Below, in pieces: positions 53,603-63,627 of a stretch of DNA of 64,000 bases. The translations under genes and the position numbers were made by a program. The notes beneath the pieces were generated by a model that searched no databases, was not told the origin of the DNA, and saw only the letters and a program-made list of their open reading frames with translations. Source of the DNA: JAMCUI01 sp964520615 (GTDB taxonomy: Bacteria > Patescibacteriota > Microgenomatia > 2-02-FULL-39-11); contig CAZFNL010000137.1 in assembly GCA_964520615.1 (NCBI GenBank), positions 152,917 through 216,916 of the forward strand, written 5' to 3'. Positions within the stretch are counted from its first letter, which is position 1, and each line of letters opens with the position of its first letter.

Positions 53603-55063
53603 TTATTCCTTCAAAAGAATCTCTTTTTTGAAATCTTCGATTATGTCTTTTATCTGACTCTTGACACCGTCATCAAACACTCCGCTTCCTATCTTCTCCA
53701 AAATATGGGGATACTTATTCCTAAGTATTTCCAATAGTTCCCCCTTAAACCTAACCCACTGTTCAGCCTTTAAATCATCCAGCATTCCTTCTTCTACGGC
53801 ATAAAAAAGCACTACTTGCTCCTTCCAGGATACATTCTGATGTTTCTCCTGTTTCAAAAGCTCAAGAGTCAACTCTCCCCTGTATATTTTCTTTTTTGAT
53901 TCCTGGCTTACCACAGTCTCAAGTTGAGTCAGTTTTTGCAGTTCGTTTTGCTGGGAAAGCACCAATCTTAACCCTGCAGTCACCTGTCTTAAAAGCGGAG
54001 GTTGAGCCTTCCCGCCGACGCGGGAAACGGATAATCCGACGTTTATGGCCGGTATGAACCCCTTCTGGTATAATCCCCTTTCAAGATAAATCTGACCGTC
54101 GGTGATGGAAATAATATTGGTCGGGATAAAAGAAGTGACGTCACCCTCCTGTGTTTCAACAATTGGAAGCGCCGTAAGCGAACCGCCGCCTTTCTCATCT
54201 GAAAGTTTGGCAGCCCGTTCCAAAAGCGAAGCGTGAAGGGAAAACACATCTCCCGGATATGCCTCCCGTCCCGGAGCCCTCTCTAGAAGAAGAGAAACAT
54301 CACGGTAACACTTTGCATGTTCTGAAAGATCATCATAGACAACAAGTGCATGTTTACCCCTGTCTCTAAAATATTCACCTATTGTCACACCGACGAATGG
54401 CGACAGATATTTTTCCGCAAAAGCGCTGTTACTGGTAGCTGCTACGACAGTTGTATACAAAAAAGCTCCATATTCTTTTAACGTAGAAACTAGATGATTC
54501 ATATATCTAGTCTTTTTTCCGCATAGGACATAAATGCAATATACGGCTGGATCAGCATTTTTCTGGTTTAACACCGTATCAAGAGCTATTGTGCTTTTAC
54601 CCAAATTCCTGTCACCGATAATGAGTTCCCGCTGACCCTTTCCTAATGGCAAAGTAGCATCTATTATCTTAATACCTGTAGTAATAGGCTCATGCACCTC
54701 CTGACGGTCGATTATCCCCGGAGCAGTTGTGAAAACCGGAATTTTATCACCTGACAGAACGGTCTCTTCGTCAAGCGGTTGACCCAGACCGTCAATTACC
54801 CTACCTACTATTCCATCTGAAATGGGTATGGAAAATCTACGGTGGCTGCGGTATAGGGGATTCTCCAACAAAATATCATCGTCAAACAAAAGTACCTCGA
54901 CATTTTTCTCGTCAAAACCAATTACAATCCCTGTTTCTTTTCCAGCTTCGTCAAGAAGGACTTCATGCAAAAAAACATGGGTAAGTCCATGGACTTTGGC
55001 AACTCCTGAAAAGCAGGACACAATATAACCTATTTCAGTGAAATTACTTTCTTCTGGCGGCAT
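53603..55063 (-). CDS. atpA: ATP synthase alpha subunit
   Basis: 486 residues, somewhat short for alpha (about 510). The P-loop is GDRNLGKST where most have GDRQTGKT; PGIIDRQEVHEPITTGIKIID, DDLSEHA and SVSRVGGKAQ are conserved. Non-catalytic nucleotide-binding subunit. Confidence 0.95.
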   Translation of the reverse strand: MPPEESNFTEIGYIVSCFSGVAKVHGLTHVFLHEVLLDEAGKETGIVIGFDEKNVEVLLFDDDILLENPLYRSHRRFSIPISDGIVGRVIDGLGQPLDEETVLSGDKIPVFTTAPGIIDRQEVHEPITTGIKIIDATLPLGKGQRELIIGDRNLGKSTIALDTVLNQKNADPAVYCIYVLCGKKTRYMNHLVSTLKEYGAFLYTTVVAATSNSAFAEKYLSPFVGVTIGEYFRDRGKHALVVYDDLSEHAKCYRDVSLLLERAPGREAYPGDVFSLHASLLERAAKLSDEKGGGSLTALPIVETQEGDVTSFIPTNIISITDGQIYLERGLYQKGFIPAINVGLSVSRVGGKAQPPLLRQVTAGLRLVLSQQNELQKLTQLETVVSQESKKKIYRGELTLELLKQEKHQNVSWKEQVVLFYAVEEGMLDDLKAEQWVRFKGELLEILRNKYPHILEKIGSGVFDDGVKSQIKDIIEDFKKEILLKE

Positions 55064-55065
55064 GG

Positions 55066-55881
55066 TTATTTTTTTACTGCAGTTTCGATATCATGAAAAA
55101 AATTTTCTTCAATAAGTATTCCTCCCAACATCAATCTGAAACCGGCAACTAGATCTTTTTTTTCTCTGACCGTAAACTGAATCCCCCTTAACCCGAATTT
55201 CTCTTCTATCATCTTCCTCAAATTTCCAACATCATCTTCCGCCAAAGGCCTTGCGTGTTCAAGAGTCAGAATTGGGCCATTTGCCGCCTCCTGTTTATCC
55301 ATTCCATTCTGCTCTTCACTTTTTTGAGTTGTCAATCCGGTATAATCTCCAGCCAGAAGCGAAGACGACAATTTTCCTAGTGCTTCCTGTAATTTGATAA
55401 AATACATCGTCTGGAGAGACTTTTTCCTCTCCTCATCCAAAGAAACAATCATTTCCGACGCCACGCCATTAATGACTTTTTCCATTAAACTATATTTTAT
55501 CTCCTCCCGTAGATGTTCCTCTGCTCCATTCAAATGTTCTTTAGCTTGCTCTGTCAGTTTTGATACATCTTCTTCTCCTATCTTTTGTGCATCTTTTCTT
55601 ATTTTCTGGGCTATTGTTTGGGCTTCAACCAATATCGTCTGTGATTCTTCCCTCAATTTGGAAAGCTCTCTTTCTTTCTCTTTATCAAAACTCTTTTTTT
55701 CTTTTTCCAGGTCATCTTTTTCTTTTCTGGCTTCACTTAATTCTTTTTCCTCCTTCTCAACTTTTTCTACCATCGGTTTGTAAAGAAATTTACCAAGTAT
55801 CAAAAGAAGCAGCGTAAAATTTATTATTTGCGCTGCTAAAAGTTTCAGATCTATACCAATGTTACCCAAAAATCCGGTCAT
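55066..55881 (-). CDS. atpFH: ATP synthase b-delta fusion
   Basis: 271 residues. N-terminal membrane helix (about 10-32) and a long charged coiled coil (to about 150) are subunit b; the C-terminal ~110 residues, ending LVAGFRLMLGGILIEENFF, match the end of delta/OSCP. There is no separate atpH, so one chain serves as stator. Confidence 0.88.
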   Translation of the reverse strand: MTGFLGNIGIDLKLLAAQIINFTLLLLILGKFLYKPMVEKVEKEEKELSEARKEKDDLEKEKKSFDKEKERELSKLREESQTILVEAQTIAQKIRKDAQKIGEEDVSKLTEQAKEHLNGAEEHLREEIKYSLMEKVINGVASEMIVSLDEERKKSLQTMYFIKLQEALGKLSSSLLAGDYTGLTTQKSEEQNGMDKQEAANGPILTLEHARPLAEDDVGNLRKMIEEKFGLRGIQFTVREKKDLVAGFRLMLGGILIEENFFHDIETAVKK

Positions 55882-55886
55882 AATTT

Positions 55887-56099
55887 TTATGCCACAAATT
55901 TGAGAATTAACGCCACGACCAATGCGTAAATTGCTATAGCTTCCGCAAAAGCGATGGCTATTATCATGGTAATACGAATATTATCCGAGTTTTGCGGGTT
56001 TCTAGCCATTCCTATTAAACCTGCTGCCCCTACTATCCCTATAGCCAGTGCCGGACCGATAGTGCCTATCGCCATGGTAAATGCTGATGGATTTTGCAT
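55887..56099 (-). CDS. atpE: ATP synthase c subunit
   Basis: 70 residues, two helices with a polar MARNP loop. The ion-binding glutamate is E53 (AFAEAIAIY), followed by Ala rather than Ser/Thr, which argues for proton rather than sodium coupling. Confidence 0.93.
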   Translation of the reverse strand: MQNPSAFTMAIGTIGPALAIGIVGAAGLIGMARNPQNSDNIRITMIIAIAFAEAIAIYALVVALILKFVA

Positions 56100-56138
56100 A
56101 TGATCTCCTTCCTCTTAAAACGTTTGTAAAATCTTGCG

Positions 56139-56870
56139 CTATATTTCAGTTGTAATCGTGGAAGTTTTAATAAATGTCAGTGTCAAAACGGCAAAAATAA
56201 ACGCCTGGATTATACCGACAAATATCTCCATAAACATAAATGGTATGGGAATGATATAAGGCACTAGAAATGCTATAACAAGAAGCAGGATCTCTCCCGC
56301 AAATATATTGCCGAAAAGCCTGAAGGAAAAAGAAAGTACTTTAGCTGCTTCACTCAATATCTCAAAAAAACCCAATAATAATGATAGAGGAGAAGTGATA
56401 TTTAAGAACCTGCTTATATATTTTTTTGCGCCAAGTCTTTGAAGTGAAAAATATTGAGTGGCCAATACGGAAAATATTGCCAGTGCAAATGTTGTATTTA
56501 CGTCGCTGTTGGGAGAGCGCAAAAGTGCAATCTTATGTCCCCCGGAATAGATATAAAATGACCCCAAAAAACCCGGCAGAAGCGCAATCAGGTTAGCAGT
56601 AACAATATATATAAAGAACGTACAAATTACTGGAAGTATCGTCTTTGTCATTTTTCTATCTCCAGTCACCCTATCAGTCAACCTCATAAGTTCATAGATG
56701 GTAATTTTCAGTATAGAAAGGGGTAGAATTTTTCTATTTCTGTTGCGGTAAAAAATAAAAGAAAGGACAACCAGGATTAAGCTGACCACGAATGAAGTCA
56801 GGAGGGTATTGGAGAAATAAATTCCCCCAGTTTGGAAAATATATTCAGGCTGCAAGCTAATGTTTATCAT
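56139..56870 (-). CDS. atpB: ATP synthase a subunit
   Basis: 243 residues, about six membrane helices. The essential arginine is in SFSFRLFGNIFAGE. Overlaps the AtpI-like gene by 14 nt. Confidence 0.93.
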   Translation of the reverse strand: MINISLQPEYIFQTGGIYFSNTLLTSFVVSLILVVLSFIFYRNRNRKILPLSILKITIYELMRLTDRVTGDRKMTKTILPVICTFFIYIVTANLIALLPGFLGSFYIYSGGHKIALLRSPNSDVNTTFALAIFSVLATQYFSLQRLGAKKYISRFLNITSPLSLLLGFFEILSEAAKVLSFSFRLFGNIFAGEILLLVIAFLVPYIIPIPFMFMEIFVGIIQAFIFAVLTLTFIKTSTITTEI

Positions 56871-57084
56871 GGTTTTTAGTTAATAATTCAAGCTGATGAT
56901 AGACATCAAAAATACTAGTTGTTATCCCAGCAACAATCCCAACGACAAGTAATAATGGTGCCGTATGGAAAACATCATCCAGCCATTTACCCAAAAAAAG
57001 GAAACCTACCAAAGGAACAACAATCAAAAAACCCAGTTGTAAGGCAAAAGAAATAGCATACCACAACCTAAATTCATAGCGCAT
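56857..57084 (-). CDS. atpI: AtpZ/AtpI-like assembly protein
   Basis: 75 residues from ATG 57084 (a TTG at 57132 is less likely). Two membrane helices (GFLIVVPLVGFLFLGKWLDD and an LLLVVGIVAGI segment) match the AtpZ/AtpI family, which helps c-ring assembly. First gene of the ATP synthase operon. Confidence 0.75.
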   Translation of the reverse strand: MRYEFRLWYAISFALQLGFLIVVPLVGFLFLGKWLDDVFHTAPLLLVVGIVAGITTSIFDVYHQLELLTKNHDKH

Positions 57085-57159
57085 ATAAATATTGCCTGAA
57101 TTTAGTGTAGATGAATTACCAAAAGTCCGCAAGAATGACGATTTGGGGAAATATTTAAT

Positions 57160-59847
57160 CTATCCTGTCTGAGGATAATGACATTTTTTCCATTTTTTCC
57201 CAGATCCACACCAGCACGGATCATTCCTTCCCAATTTCCTTTTCTGTTCTTCGTTATTTGCTGTTTGTTCCTTGCTTACCTGTTTTTGAGCTTCCTTTTG
57301 GATTGAGGTTTGCTGCTTTATCTGCAGTGCCGCCATCTGGTCCGGCGCAAGTTGAACTTGAATCTTAAAAATCCTGTGTGTTATCTCATAATCGACTGTA
57401 GAAACAAGACGCTCGAACATGGAATAAGCTTCATTTTTATATTCGACAAGCGGATCAAGCTGTCCGTAGCCACGCAAACCTATGCCTTCGCGCAAATCAT
57501 CTATTGCATCCAGGTGATCCATCCACATATTATCTACTACTGACAATCCGGCCCATTTTTCAATCTGGCGCATAATCTCTCTACCCAGATTTTTCTCCCG
57601 CTGTTCATAAACATCATTTACCACTTTTATGAGAAATTCCTCTACCTCCCCCGGAGTGTTACTAACCCCTAATTGTGTCAATATCTGCTTCTCAGAGTTG
57701 GGATCAAAAGGAACAATCGTAACAAATTCCTTTAATATTTTCTCCTTATCACCCTGATTTACTACGTTGTCGGAAGCGTACAAATTTACAAAAGTCCTTA
57801 TTTGTCCGGCAATCTTTTCCTGCATCATCTCTTTCAGGTTTTGCCCCACGACAATCTGGCGTCTGAGTTGGTATATAATTTCTCTTTGTTTATTTAAGAC
57901 ATCATCATACTCGACAAGATGTTTCCTGCTGTCAAAATGAAACCCTTCCACCTTCACTTGGGCCTGCTCTATAGCCCGGCTTACCATGGCATGCTCAAGA
58001 GGCACATCCTCCGGCAGCTTAAAGACAGTCATCAGCTTTGCTACCTGGTCGCCGCCGAAAAGGCGCATAATCTCATCATCCAAAGCGACAAAAAAGCGGC
58101 TGGACCCCGGGTCTCCCTGGCGGCCGGATCGGCCCCGAAGCTGATTATCAATTCTTCTTGACTCATGTCTTTCCGTCCCTATAACATGAAGTCCGCCCAG
58201 CTTCAACACTTCATCATGATTTTTCTTCCATTCTTCCCTCAGCTTGTCATATTCCTTTTTACCCAATTCTGACAGTTCCTTGTCACTAGGAGGCTGACCG
58301 CCAAGTATAATATCCACCCCGCGTCCAGCCATATTGGTTGCAACGGTTACTGCTCCAGCCCGACCAGCATTTGAAATGATAGTCGCCTCGCTCACATGGT
58401 TTTTGGCGTTAAGCACTTCATGAGGTATGCCTTTTCTCCGGAGGAATTCTGAAAGTATCTCGTTTTTCTCTATAGATGTGGTACCAACAAGGACTGGTTG
58501 TCCTCTTTTGTGACATTCTTCAATATCGGCTACAACTGCAGCCAGCTTGGCCCTTGTTGTCTTATAGACAGCATCCGGATGGTCTATCCTTACCATGGGC
58601 CTGTTGGTAGGGATGATAATGACGTCCAGTTTGTAAATCTTGTGGAATTCTTCTGCTTCTGTAGCCGCAGTCCCTGTCATTCCCGCCAACTTCTCATACA
58701 TTCTGAAATAATTCTGTAAAGATACTGTAGCCAGAGTCCTCGACTCCTGCTGTATAGGTACCCTTTCTTTTGCTTCTATAGCCTGGTGCAACCCTTCGGA
58801 AAAACGCCTGCCGACAAGAAGCCTGCCGGTAAACTCATCAACTATAATTACCTGATTATCCTTTACCACATAATCCTTATCCCGCAAAAATAGAGTCCTG
58901 GCTTTCAAAGCCGCCTCAATATGATGAACTGAAGCAAAATCTTTCTCATAAAGATTGTCCACCCCCATCATTTTTTCCACTTTCAGAACTCCGTGCTCAG
59001 TCAGGTGGGCAGTCCTTAATTTCTCATCTATTTCAAAGTCAGTTTCTTTATTGAGTTTATCTATCATCTTGGCATACTCATAGTATTTCTGGGTAGGCTC
59101 AGTATCGGGAGCGGAAATAATATGAGGAGTCCTGGCCTCATCAATGAGAACTGAGTCCACCTCATCCACAATGGCATAGTGGAAGCCGCGCTGCACCATC
59201 TGGGAGGCCTCAGAAACCATATTGTCACGTAGATAGTCAAAACCGAACTCGCTGTTTATACCATAGGTGACGTCTGCCAGATACGCTTCTTTGCGCGATA
59301 TGGGACGAAGGTTTCCCAATCTCCAGTCAATGGCTGATTTATCTGCATATTGCGGGTCAAAAATAAAAGACTGTTCACCAATAATTGCCGACACTGACAT
59401 CCCCAACATGGCAAAAATCGGCCCCATCCAGCCGGCGTCCCTTCTGGCCAAATAGTCGTTGACCGTCACAAGATGTACTCCCCTTCCACTTAAAGCATTC
59501 AAGTATAACGCCGGAATGGCGGAAAGTGTTTTCCCTTCTCCGGTTTTTTGCTCGGCAACAGCCCCGCGGTGCAGCACTATGGCGGCTATAAGCTGTACAT
59601 CAAAGTGCCTCTCGCCTATCCTTCTTTTGGCAGCCTCACGCACCAGGGCAAACGCTTCCGGCAAGAGATCGTCAAGATTCTCTCCTCGGCTAAGTCTTTC
59701 CTTAAACTCCGCCGTCTTGGATGAGAATTTATTGTCGGCTAATTTCCTAACCGTCTCCTCCTGTGAGTTTACTTTCTCTACTACCGTGCGAATCTTGACT
59801 AACTCCCTTTCATTGGCATCCAGAAATTTGGAAAGGAACTTCAACAT
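57160..59847 (-). CDS. secA: preprotein translocase ATPase SecA
   Basis: 895 residues: Walker A KTGEGKTL, DEVDSVLIDEARTP, the helicase domains with GTTSIEKNEILSE and RGRSGRQGDPGSS, the scaffold/wing, and the C-terminal zinc motif CWCGSGKKWKKCH. Full length. Lies directly upstream of the ATP synthase operon and exports the surface proteins of this window. Confidence 0.97.
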   Translation of the reverse strand: MLKFLSKFLDANERELVKIRTVVEKVNSQEETVRKLADNKFSSKTAEFKERLSRGENLDDLLPEAFALVREAAKRRIGERHFDVQLIAAIVLHRGAVAEQKTGEGKTLSAIPALYLNALSGRGVHLVTVNDYLARRDAGWMGPIFAMLGMSVSAIIGEQSFIFDPQYADKSAIDWRLGNLRPISRKEAYLADVTYGINSEFGFDYLRDNMVSEASQMVQRGFHYAIVDEVDSVLIDEARTPHIISAPDTEPTQKYYEYAKMIDKLNKETDFEIDEKLRTAHLTEHGVLKVEKMMGVDNLYEKDFASVHHIEAALKARTLFLRDKDYVVKDNQVIIVDEFTGRLLVGRRFSEGLHQAIEAKERVPIQQESRTLATVSLQNYFRMYEKLAGMTGTAATEAEEFHKIYKLDVIIIPTNRPMVRIDHPDAVYKTTRAKLAAVVADIEECHKRGQPVLVGTTSIEKNEILSEFLRRKGIPHEVLNAKNHVSEATIISNAGRAGAVTVATNMAGRGVDIILGGQPPSDKELSELGKKEYDKLREEWKKNHDEVLKLGGLHVIGTERHESRRIDNQLRGRSGRQGDPGSSRFFVALDDEIMRLFGGDQVAKLMTVFKLPEDVPLEHAMVSRAIEQAQVKVEGFHFDSRKHLVEYDDVLNKQREIIYQLRRQIVVGQNLKEMMQEKIAGQIRTFVNLYASDNVVNQGDKEKILKEFVTIVPFDPNSEKQILTQLGVSNTPGEVEEFLIKVVNDVYEQREKNLGREIMRQIEKWAGLSVVDNMWMDHLDAIDDLREGIGLRGYGQLDPLVEYKNEAYSMFERLVSTVDYEITHRIFKIQVQLAPDQMAALQIKQQTSIQKEAQKQVSKEQTANNEEQKRKLGRNDPCWCGSGKKWKKCHYPQTG

Positions 59848-59958
59848 AGGTATCTAATTATAGAATTTCAAAACTCAAAGCTCAAATGCCAAAACCGCAG
59901 TTAAAGTCCATAAATCTTTTTAAGGATAAATAGTTTTAAGTCGTGGATTTGGGTAAAG

Positions 59959-60522
59959 TTACAACCCCAGTTCAGGAGAGATTGATTGCATGGCGGAAAG
60001 CGCGATTCCTATGAATTCAGACAATTTTATACCCAATTTTTCTTCACATTTGGCAATCTGGCTTCGGTCAACTCCGGCCGCAAACTCACTTTTACCCCAT
60101 TTCTTCTGTATTGATTCAACGGTCACCGAAGCAAGTTTTTTATCCGGACGGACAAGAGCTACAGCTACAATCAGCCCTGTCAGCTCATCGCAACAATACA
60201 GGGACCACTCCAGATTGCTCTTCGGCGGGTTTTTTCCGGTATGGACAAAATTGTGCGACAGTATTGCAGAGAGAATTCTGTCATCCTTTTCTCCCGCCGC
60301 AACCAGCCATTTATGCATAAGAAGAGTATGCTGGGATGGGTCTTTTTTTATCTCTTCATAATCCCCATCATGTAAAAGACCTACCACTTCCCACACGTCC
60401 TCATTTTCATTAAAATGGCGGGCCAATGCTCTCATGACAACAGCTACCGAATAACAGTGCCTGCGAAGATTGGTATTTTGCATGTGAAGATGCAACAGTT
60501 TTTTGGCTTCTTCAATATTCAT
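59959..60522 (-). CDS. HD-superfamily hydrolase
   Basis: 187 residues. Metal ligands: RRHCYSVAVV (His), LLHDGDYE (HD), and HTLLMHKWL / SHNFVHTG (further His). Typical of HDIG-like small phosphohydrolases. Substrate unknown. Between lysS and secA. Confidence 0.85.
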   Translation of the reverse strand: MNIEEAKKLLHLHMQNTNLRRHCYSVAVVMRALARHFNENEDVWEVVGLLHDGDYEEIKKDPSQHTLLMHKWLVAAGEKDDRILSAILSHNFVHTGKNPPKSNLEWSLYCCDELTGLIVAVALVRPDKKLASVTVESIQKKWGKSEFAAGVDRSQIAKCEEKLGIKLSEFIGIALSAMQSISPELGL

Positions 60523-60531
60523 AATTTGTCA

Positions 60532-62748
60532 TTATACTACGACACCCATAAATTCTACATTGCCGCCGCAGTATTTTCTTATTAAACTTACAGATAACTT
60601 AAGGCTTTCTTCTACCTGAGAGGGTATTATATCAAATATACCGTCAACATTTATCCAGATATCAGTAGTCTTCTCCGTCACCATAGTCCTTTGTGCGTCA
60701 CGATAATTAAAATCTATATTAAACCCGCCCAACTTATCATAATAGGCTAACTCTCGAGCAGTATATTTTGTCGGCTCCTTATCTCCCAAAAGAAGTATCT
60801 CGTCTCCTCCCGCGGCAAAACGCAATACGGTCGGAAAATGTACGTTTTTTGCGTCAAAAGCGCCAACCGATACCCTGTTTTTCATAACAACCAAGTTATA
60901 AGCGTCAACACAAGTATTTACTGTATAAAGCCCTTTCCCTTGGGATACACGGCGCAAAAGCGCTTCCGGTGACGGACGGCGGGAATGCCAGTCTACCCCC
61001 ATCGCTTTGTAAAGCTTTCTGTAGCTTAATACTTCCTTATAACCACTAATCACGTCATTAGTCAGTCCCGCCAAGAGTTTCAGGAAATTTTCCTTCTCAA
61101 GTTCAAGCGCCGGATCGCTTCTTTTTATATTTACACCCTTTATAAGAGCAATACCCACAGATAATGAAGGAAATGTTTTTTTCAAATCAGCTGATATGCT
61201 GAAATAAAGAGGTTTGAAAATAATATTGACATTATCTGTCTTAACCTGACTATCATGTACTTCAACGGTTTTCCCGTGTCCGCTTGGCTCTTGAGGACGC
61301 AGTGTCGGGAAAGGGATTACTTCTTTTATATTTTTGGCATCAGTCAAAAGCATCACTAATCGGTCAACGCCAATACCTAGACCGCACGTTGGAGGAAATC
61401 CATACTCTATAGCCTCAATATAATCGAAATCTGTCTGGTGGGCTTCAGCAAAACCTGCCGCTTCCCTTTTTTTCTCTTCTATAAATCTTTTTTTCAGATC
61501 CAAAGGGTCATTGAGTTCTGTATAGTTATTTCCCAATTCAGAACCAAAAGCAAACACTTCAAACCGTTGGGTAAATCGGGGATCATCGCATTTTTTGGCA
61601 AGCGGAGAAACCTCAATTGGAAAATCATAAATAATTGTGGGCTGCATAAGCTTTTTCTCCACTGCATGCTCAAAAGCAAAAGCTGTCATCTCTCCTAAAT
61701 TTCTTATACGTTTCATCTCAAACAGCTTATCTTCCGGAATATCCATTTGCCTTACAGCCTCACGGGCTTCACCTATAGTCTGCCATTTCAAAGGATCAAT
61801 ACCGGTAAAATGAGTGATTGCCTCTGTAAGTTTGTACCTTTGCCAGGGACGGACTACATCCATCGCCACTCCCTGATATGAAAAATCTGTTTTGCCAAGT
61901 ATTTTTTTAGCCGTATATTCAACGATTTCTTCTGTGATATCCATTCCATAGTAATAATCTTCATAAGCAATTTGCGCCTCAAACATGGTGAATTCCGGAT
62001 TATGGTCGTGATCGATTCCTTCGTTGCGGAAAACCTTTGTAATTTCAAAAACTTTCTCGAAACCTCCCACAATAAGTCTTTTTAAGTACATCTCATCGGA
62101 AATACGAAGATAAAAATCAGTATCCAAAACGTTGTGATGCGTGACAAAAGGCCTGGCAAACCCTCCCCCATAAATAGGCTGCAATGTGGGTGTCTCGACC
62201 TCAGTAAAACCTCTTTTTATAAGAAATTCCCTAACCGCTTCAATGACTTGGCTTCGCTTTGCCAACCGATCCTTTACCTCCCGGTTCAAAAGCATATCTA
62301 TATAACGCTTGCGGTAACGCTCTTCAATATCTTTAAGACCATACCACCTATCAGGCAATGGGTTTAGAGATTTAGTAATAATCTGCAATCTGTCAGCAAA
62401 AACAGTAACCTCTCCGGCTACAGTTTTACCCACCTTTCCCTGTACAGCAATAAAGTCGCCTATATCAATAAGAGGCAGCAGCTCAAAGGCTTTTTTCTCC
62501 AATTGATCTTCCTTGCAGGCTACTTGAATTTTTCCGCTTTCGTCAACGATATCCGCAAAAATCAGTCCGCCATGTCCGCGCATAGCCACGATTCTTCCTG
62601 TGACTTTTACCGGCTTTTCCAGCCTACCACGTGCAATAGCCAAACTCTCCCCTCTTTCTACTTTTGCCGGGTATGGATCTATCCCCATTTTCCTGAGCTT
62701 TTCCAGTTTGTCCATCCTGACTTGTCTCAAATCGTCAATTGTCGGCAT
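60532..62748 (-). CDS. lysS: class II lysyl-tRNA synthetase with C-terminal B3/4 domain
   Basis: 738 residues. The first ~490 are LysRS: an OB-fold anticodon domain (VKVTGRIVAMRGHGGLIFADI), motif 2 (VFRNEGIDHDHNPEFTM) and motif 3 (GLGIGVDRLVML). The last ~230 residues form a B3/B4-type domain (KTFPSLSVGIALIKGV, PSPEALLRRVSQGKGLYTVNTCVDAYNLV), as in PheRS beta editing modules. Such a domain may edit or bind tRNA; its joining to LysRS is unusual. Confidence 0.93.
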   Translation of the reverse strand: MPTIDDLRQVRMDKLEKLRKMGIDPYPAKVERGESLAIARGRLEKPVKVTGRIVAMRGHGGLIFADIVDESGKIQVACKEDQLEKKAFELLPLIDIGDFIAVQGKVGKTVAGEVTVFADRLQIITKSLNPLPDRWYGLKDIEERYRKRYIDMLLNREVKDRLAKRSQVIEAVREFLIKRGFTEVETPTLQPIYGGGFARPFVTHHNVLDTDFYLRISDEMYLKRLIVGGFEKVFEITKVFRNEGIDHDHNPEFTMFEAQIAYEDYYYGMDITEEIVEYTAKKILGKTDFSYQGVAMDVVRPWQRYKLTEAITHFTGIDPLKWQTIGEAREAVRQMDIPEDKLFEMKRIRNLGEMTAFAFEHAVEKKLMQPTIIYDFPIEVSPLAKKCDDPRFTQRFEVFAFGSELGNNYTELNDPLDLKKRFIEEKKREAAGFAEAHQTDFDYIEAIEYGFPPTCGLGIGVDRLVMLLTDAKNIKEVIPFPTLRPQEPSGHGKTVEVHDSQVKTDNVNIIFKPLYFSISADLKKTFPSLSVGIALIKGVNIKRSDPALELEKENFLKLLAGLTNDVISGYKEVLSYRKLYKAMGVDWHSRRPSPEALLRRVSQGKGLYTVNTCVDAYNLVVMKNRVSVGAFDAKNVHFPTVLRFAAGGDEILLLGDKEPTKYTARELAYYDKLGGFNIDFNYRDAQRTMVTEKTTDIWINVDGIFDIIPSQVEESLKLSVSLIRKYCGGNVEFMGVVV

Positions 62749-62847
62749 ATGGATTGATACTTATTATCTAATATTAAAGTTTATGTTGCAATAAACGTGT
62801 AATACAAATCATAATTAAAAGATGCGAAGCAGGATATCTTCCTGTAC

Positions 62848-62870
62848 AAAAAAACCGGCTTGCGCCGGCT
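62848..62870 (-). terminator. intrinsic terminator after greA
   Basis: AGCCGGC-GCAA-GCCGGT followed by a run of T on the minus strand: a 6-7 bp GC stem with a tetraloop. It lies 22 bp beyond the greA stop and before the lysS start. Confidence 0.8.
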
Positions 62871-62891
62871 CTTTTGTGATCAAATATGATT

Positions 62892-63356
62892 TTATTCTAT
62901 GTTTAATATTTTGTATTTCAGCTTGCCTACCGGCGCTTCCACCTCTACCATTTCCCCTACTTTCTTGCCCAAAAGGGCTTTACCTAGAGGTGAAGAATGG
63001 GAAATCTTTTTCTGTGCCGGATCTGCTTCCCATTCTCCGACTATCAAAAACGCTTCCTTCTTGCCGTTAACGTGTAAAGTCACACGGCAGCCCACATCTA
63101 TCTTGCTCTTGGGATGGCTGGCAACTACTTTTGCCTCAGCAATAACCGCTTCAAGTTCGGAAATGCGCCCGTCAATAAAAGCCAGATCCTGGCGGGCCGC
63201 GGCATATTCACTGTTTTCGGACAGATCTCCCTGACCGCGGGCTGTAGCAAGCCTTGCTACAAGATCAGGCCTTTTGACATTTACGAGTTCGTTATATTCT
63301 TTTTTCAGCTCAGACAGACCTTCTCTTGTCAGAACTACTTTTTGATTCTTATCCAT
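62892..63356 (-). CDS. greA: transcription elongation factor GreA
   Basis: 154 residues. N-terminal coiled coil (LTREGLSELKKEYNEL, LATARGQGDLSENSEYAAAR with the catalytic DL/E tip) and C-terminal FKBP-like domain (SHSSPLGKALLGKKVGEMVEV). Rescues stalled RNA polymerase. Confidence 0.96.
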   Translation of the reverse strand: MDKNQKVVLTREGLSELKKEYNELVNVKRPDLVARLATARGQGDLSENSEYAAARQDLAFIDGRISELEAVIAEAKVVASHPKSKIDVGCRVTLHVNGKKEAFLIVGEWEADPAQKKISHSSPLGKALLGKKVGEMVEVEAPVGKLKYKILNIE

Positions 63357-63574
63357 ATAGATTCCTTCTACTATAACACTTTTCCTCTTTTACCAATAAT
63401 ACCCCTGAAGCTGTAGCTGAAGGAGAATTTGTGGCTGGCAATTCATTTCTTCTCTAGATTATTTCTTCCTCAAATCTGGGCTAGAAACAGTCGAAATGAA
63501 GCTCAAGAGGTCAAATTAACAGATCATAATATACCTTTTTTCTCAACTATTGTCAATATCCTATAGTGCGAAAA

Positions 63575-63602
63575 TTGGTAAAACTTGAGCTTATGATATA
63601 AT
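63575..63602 (+). promoter_or_regulatory. sigma-70 promoter, originally of tRNA-Glu
   Basis: TTGGTA (63575-63580), 16-bp spacer, TATAAT (63597-63602). The expected start near 63609 lies just before the displaced 12-base copy of the tRNA 5' end, as in a normal tRNA promoter. Confidence 0.7.
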
Positions 63603-63615
63603 TTAGAAACAAGCA

Positions 63616-63627
63616 GCCGCCATCGTC
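63616..63627 (+). repeat. displaced copy of the first 12 bases of tRNA-Glu
   Basis: GCCGCCATCGTC is identical to the tRNA's 5' end at 63915-63926. It marks the left edge of the GIY-YIG cassette. Confidence 0.8.

Noticed and set aside
63616..63627. Second tRNA gene beginning with the tRNA-Glu 5' end
   Set aside because: Only 12 bases match; the following sequence forms a simple hairpin and has no anticodon or T-arm.
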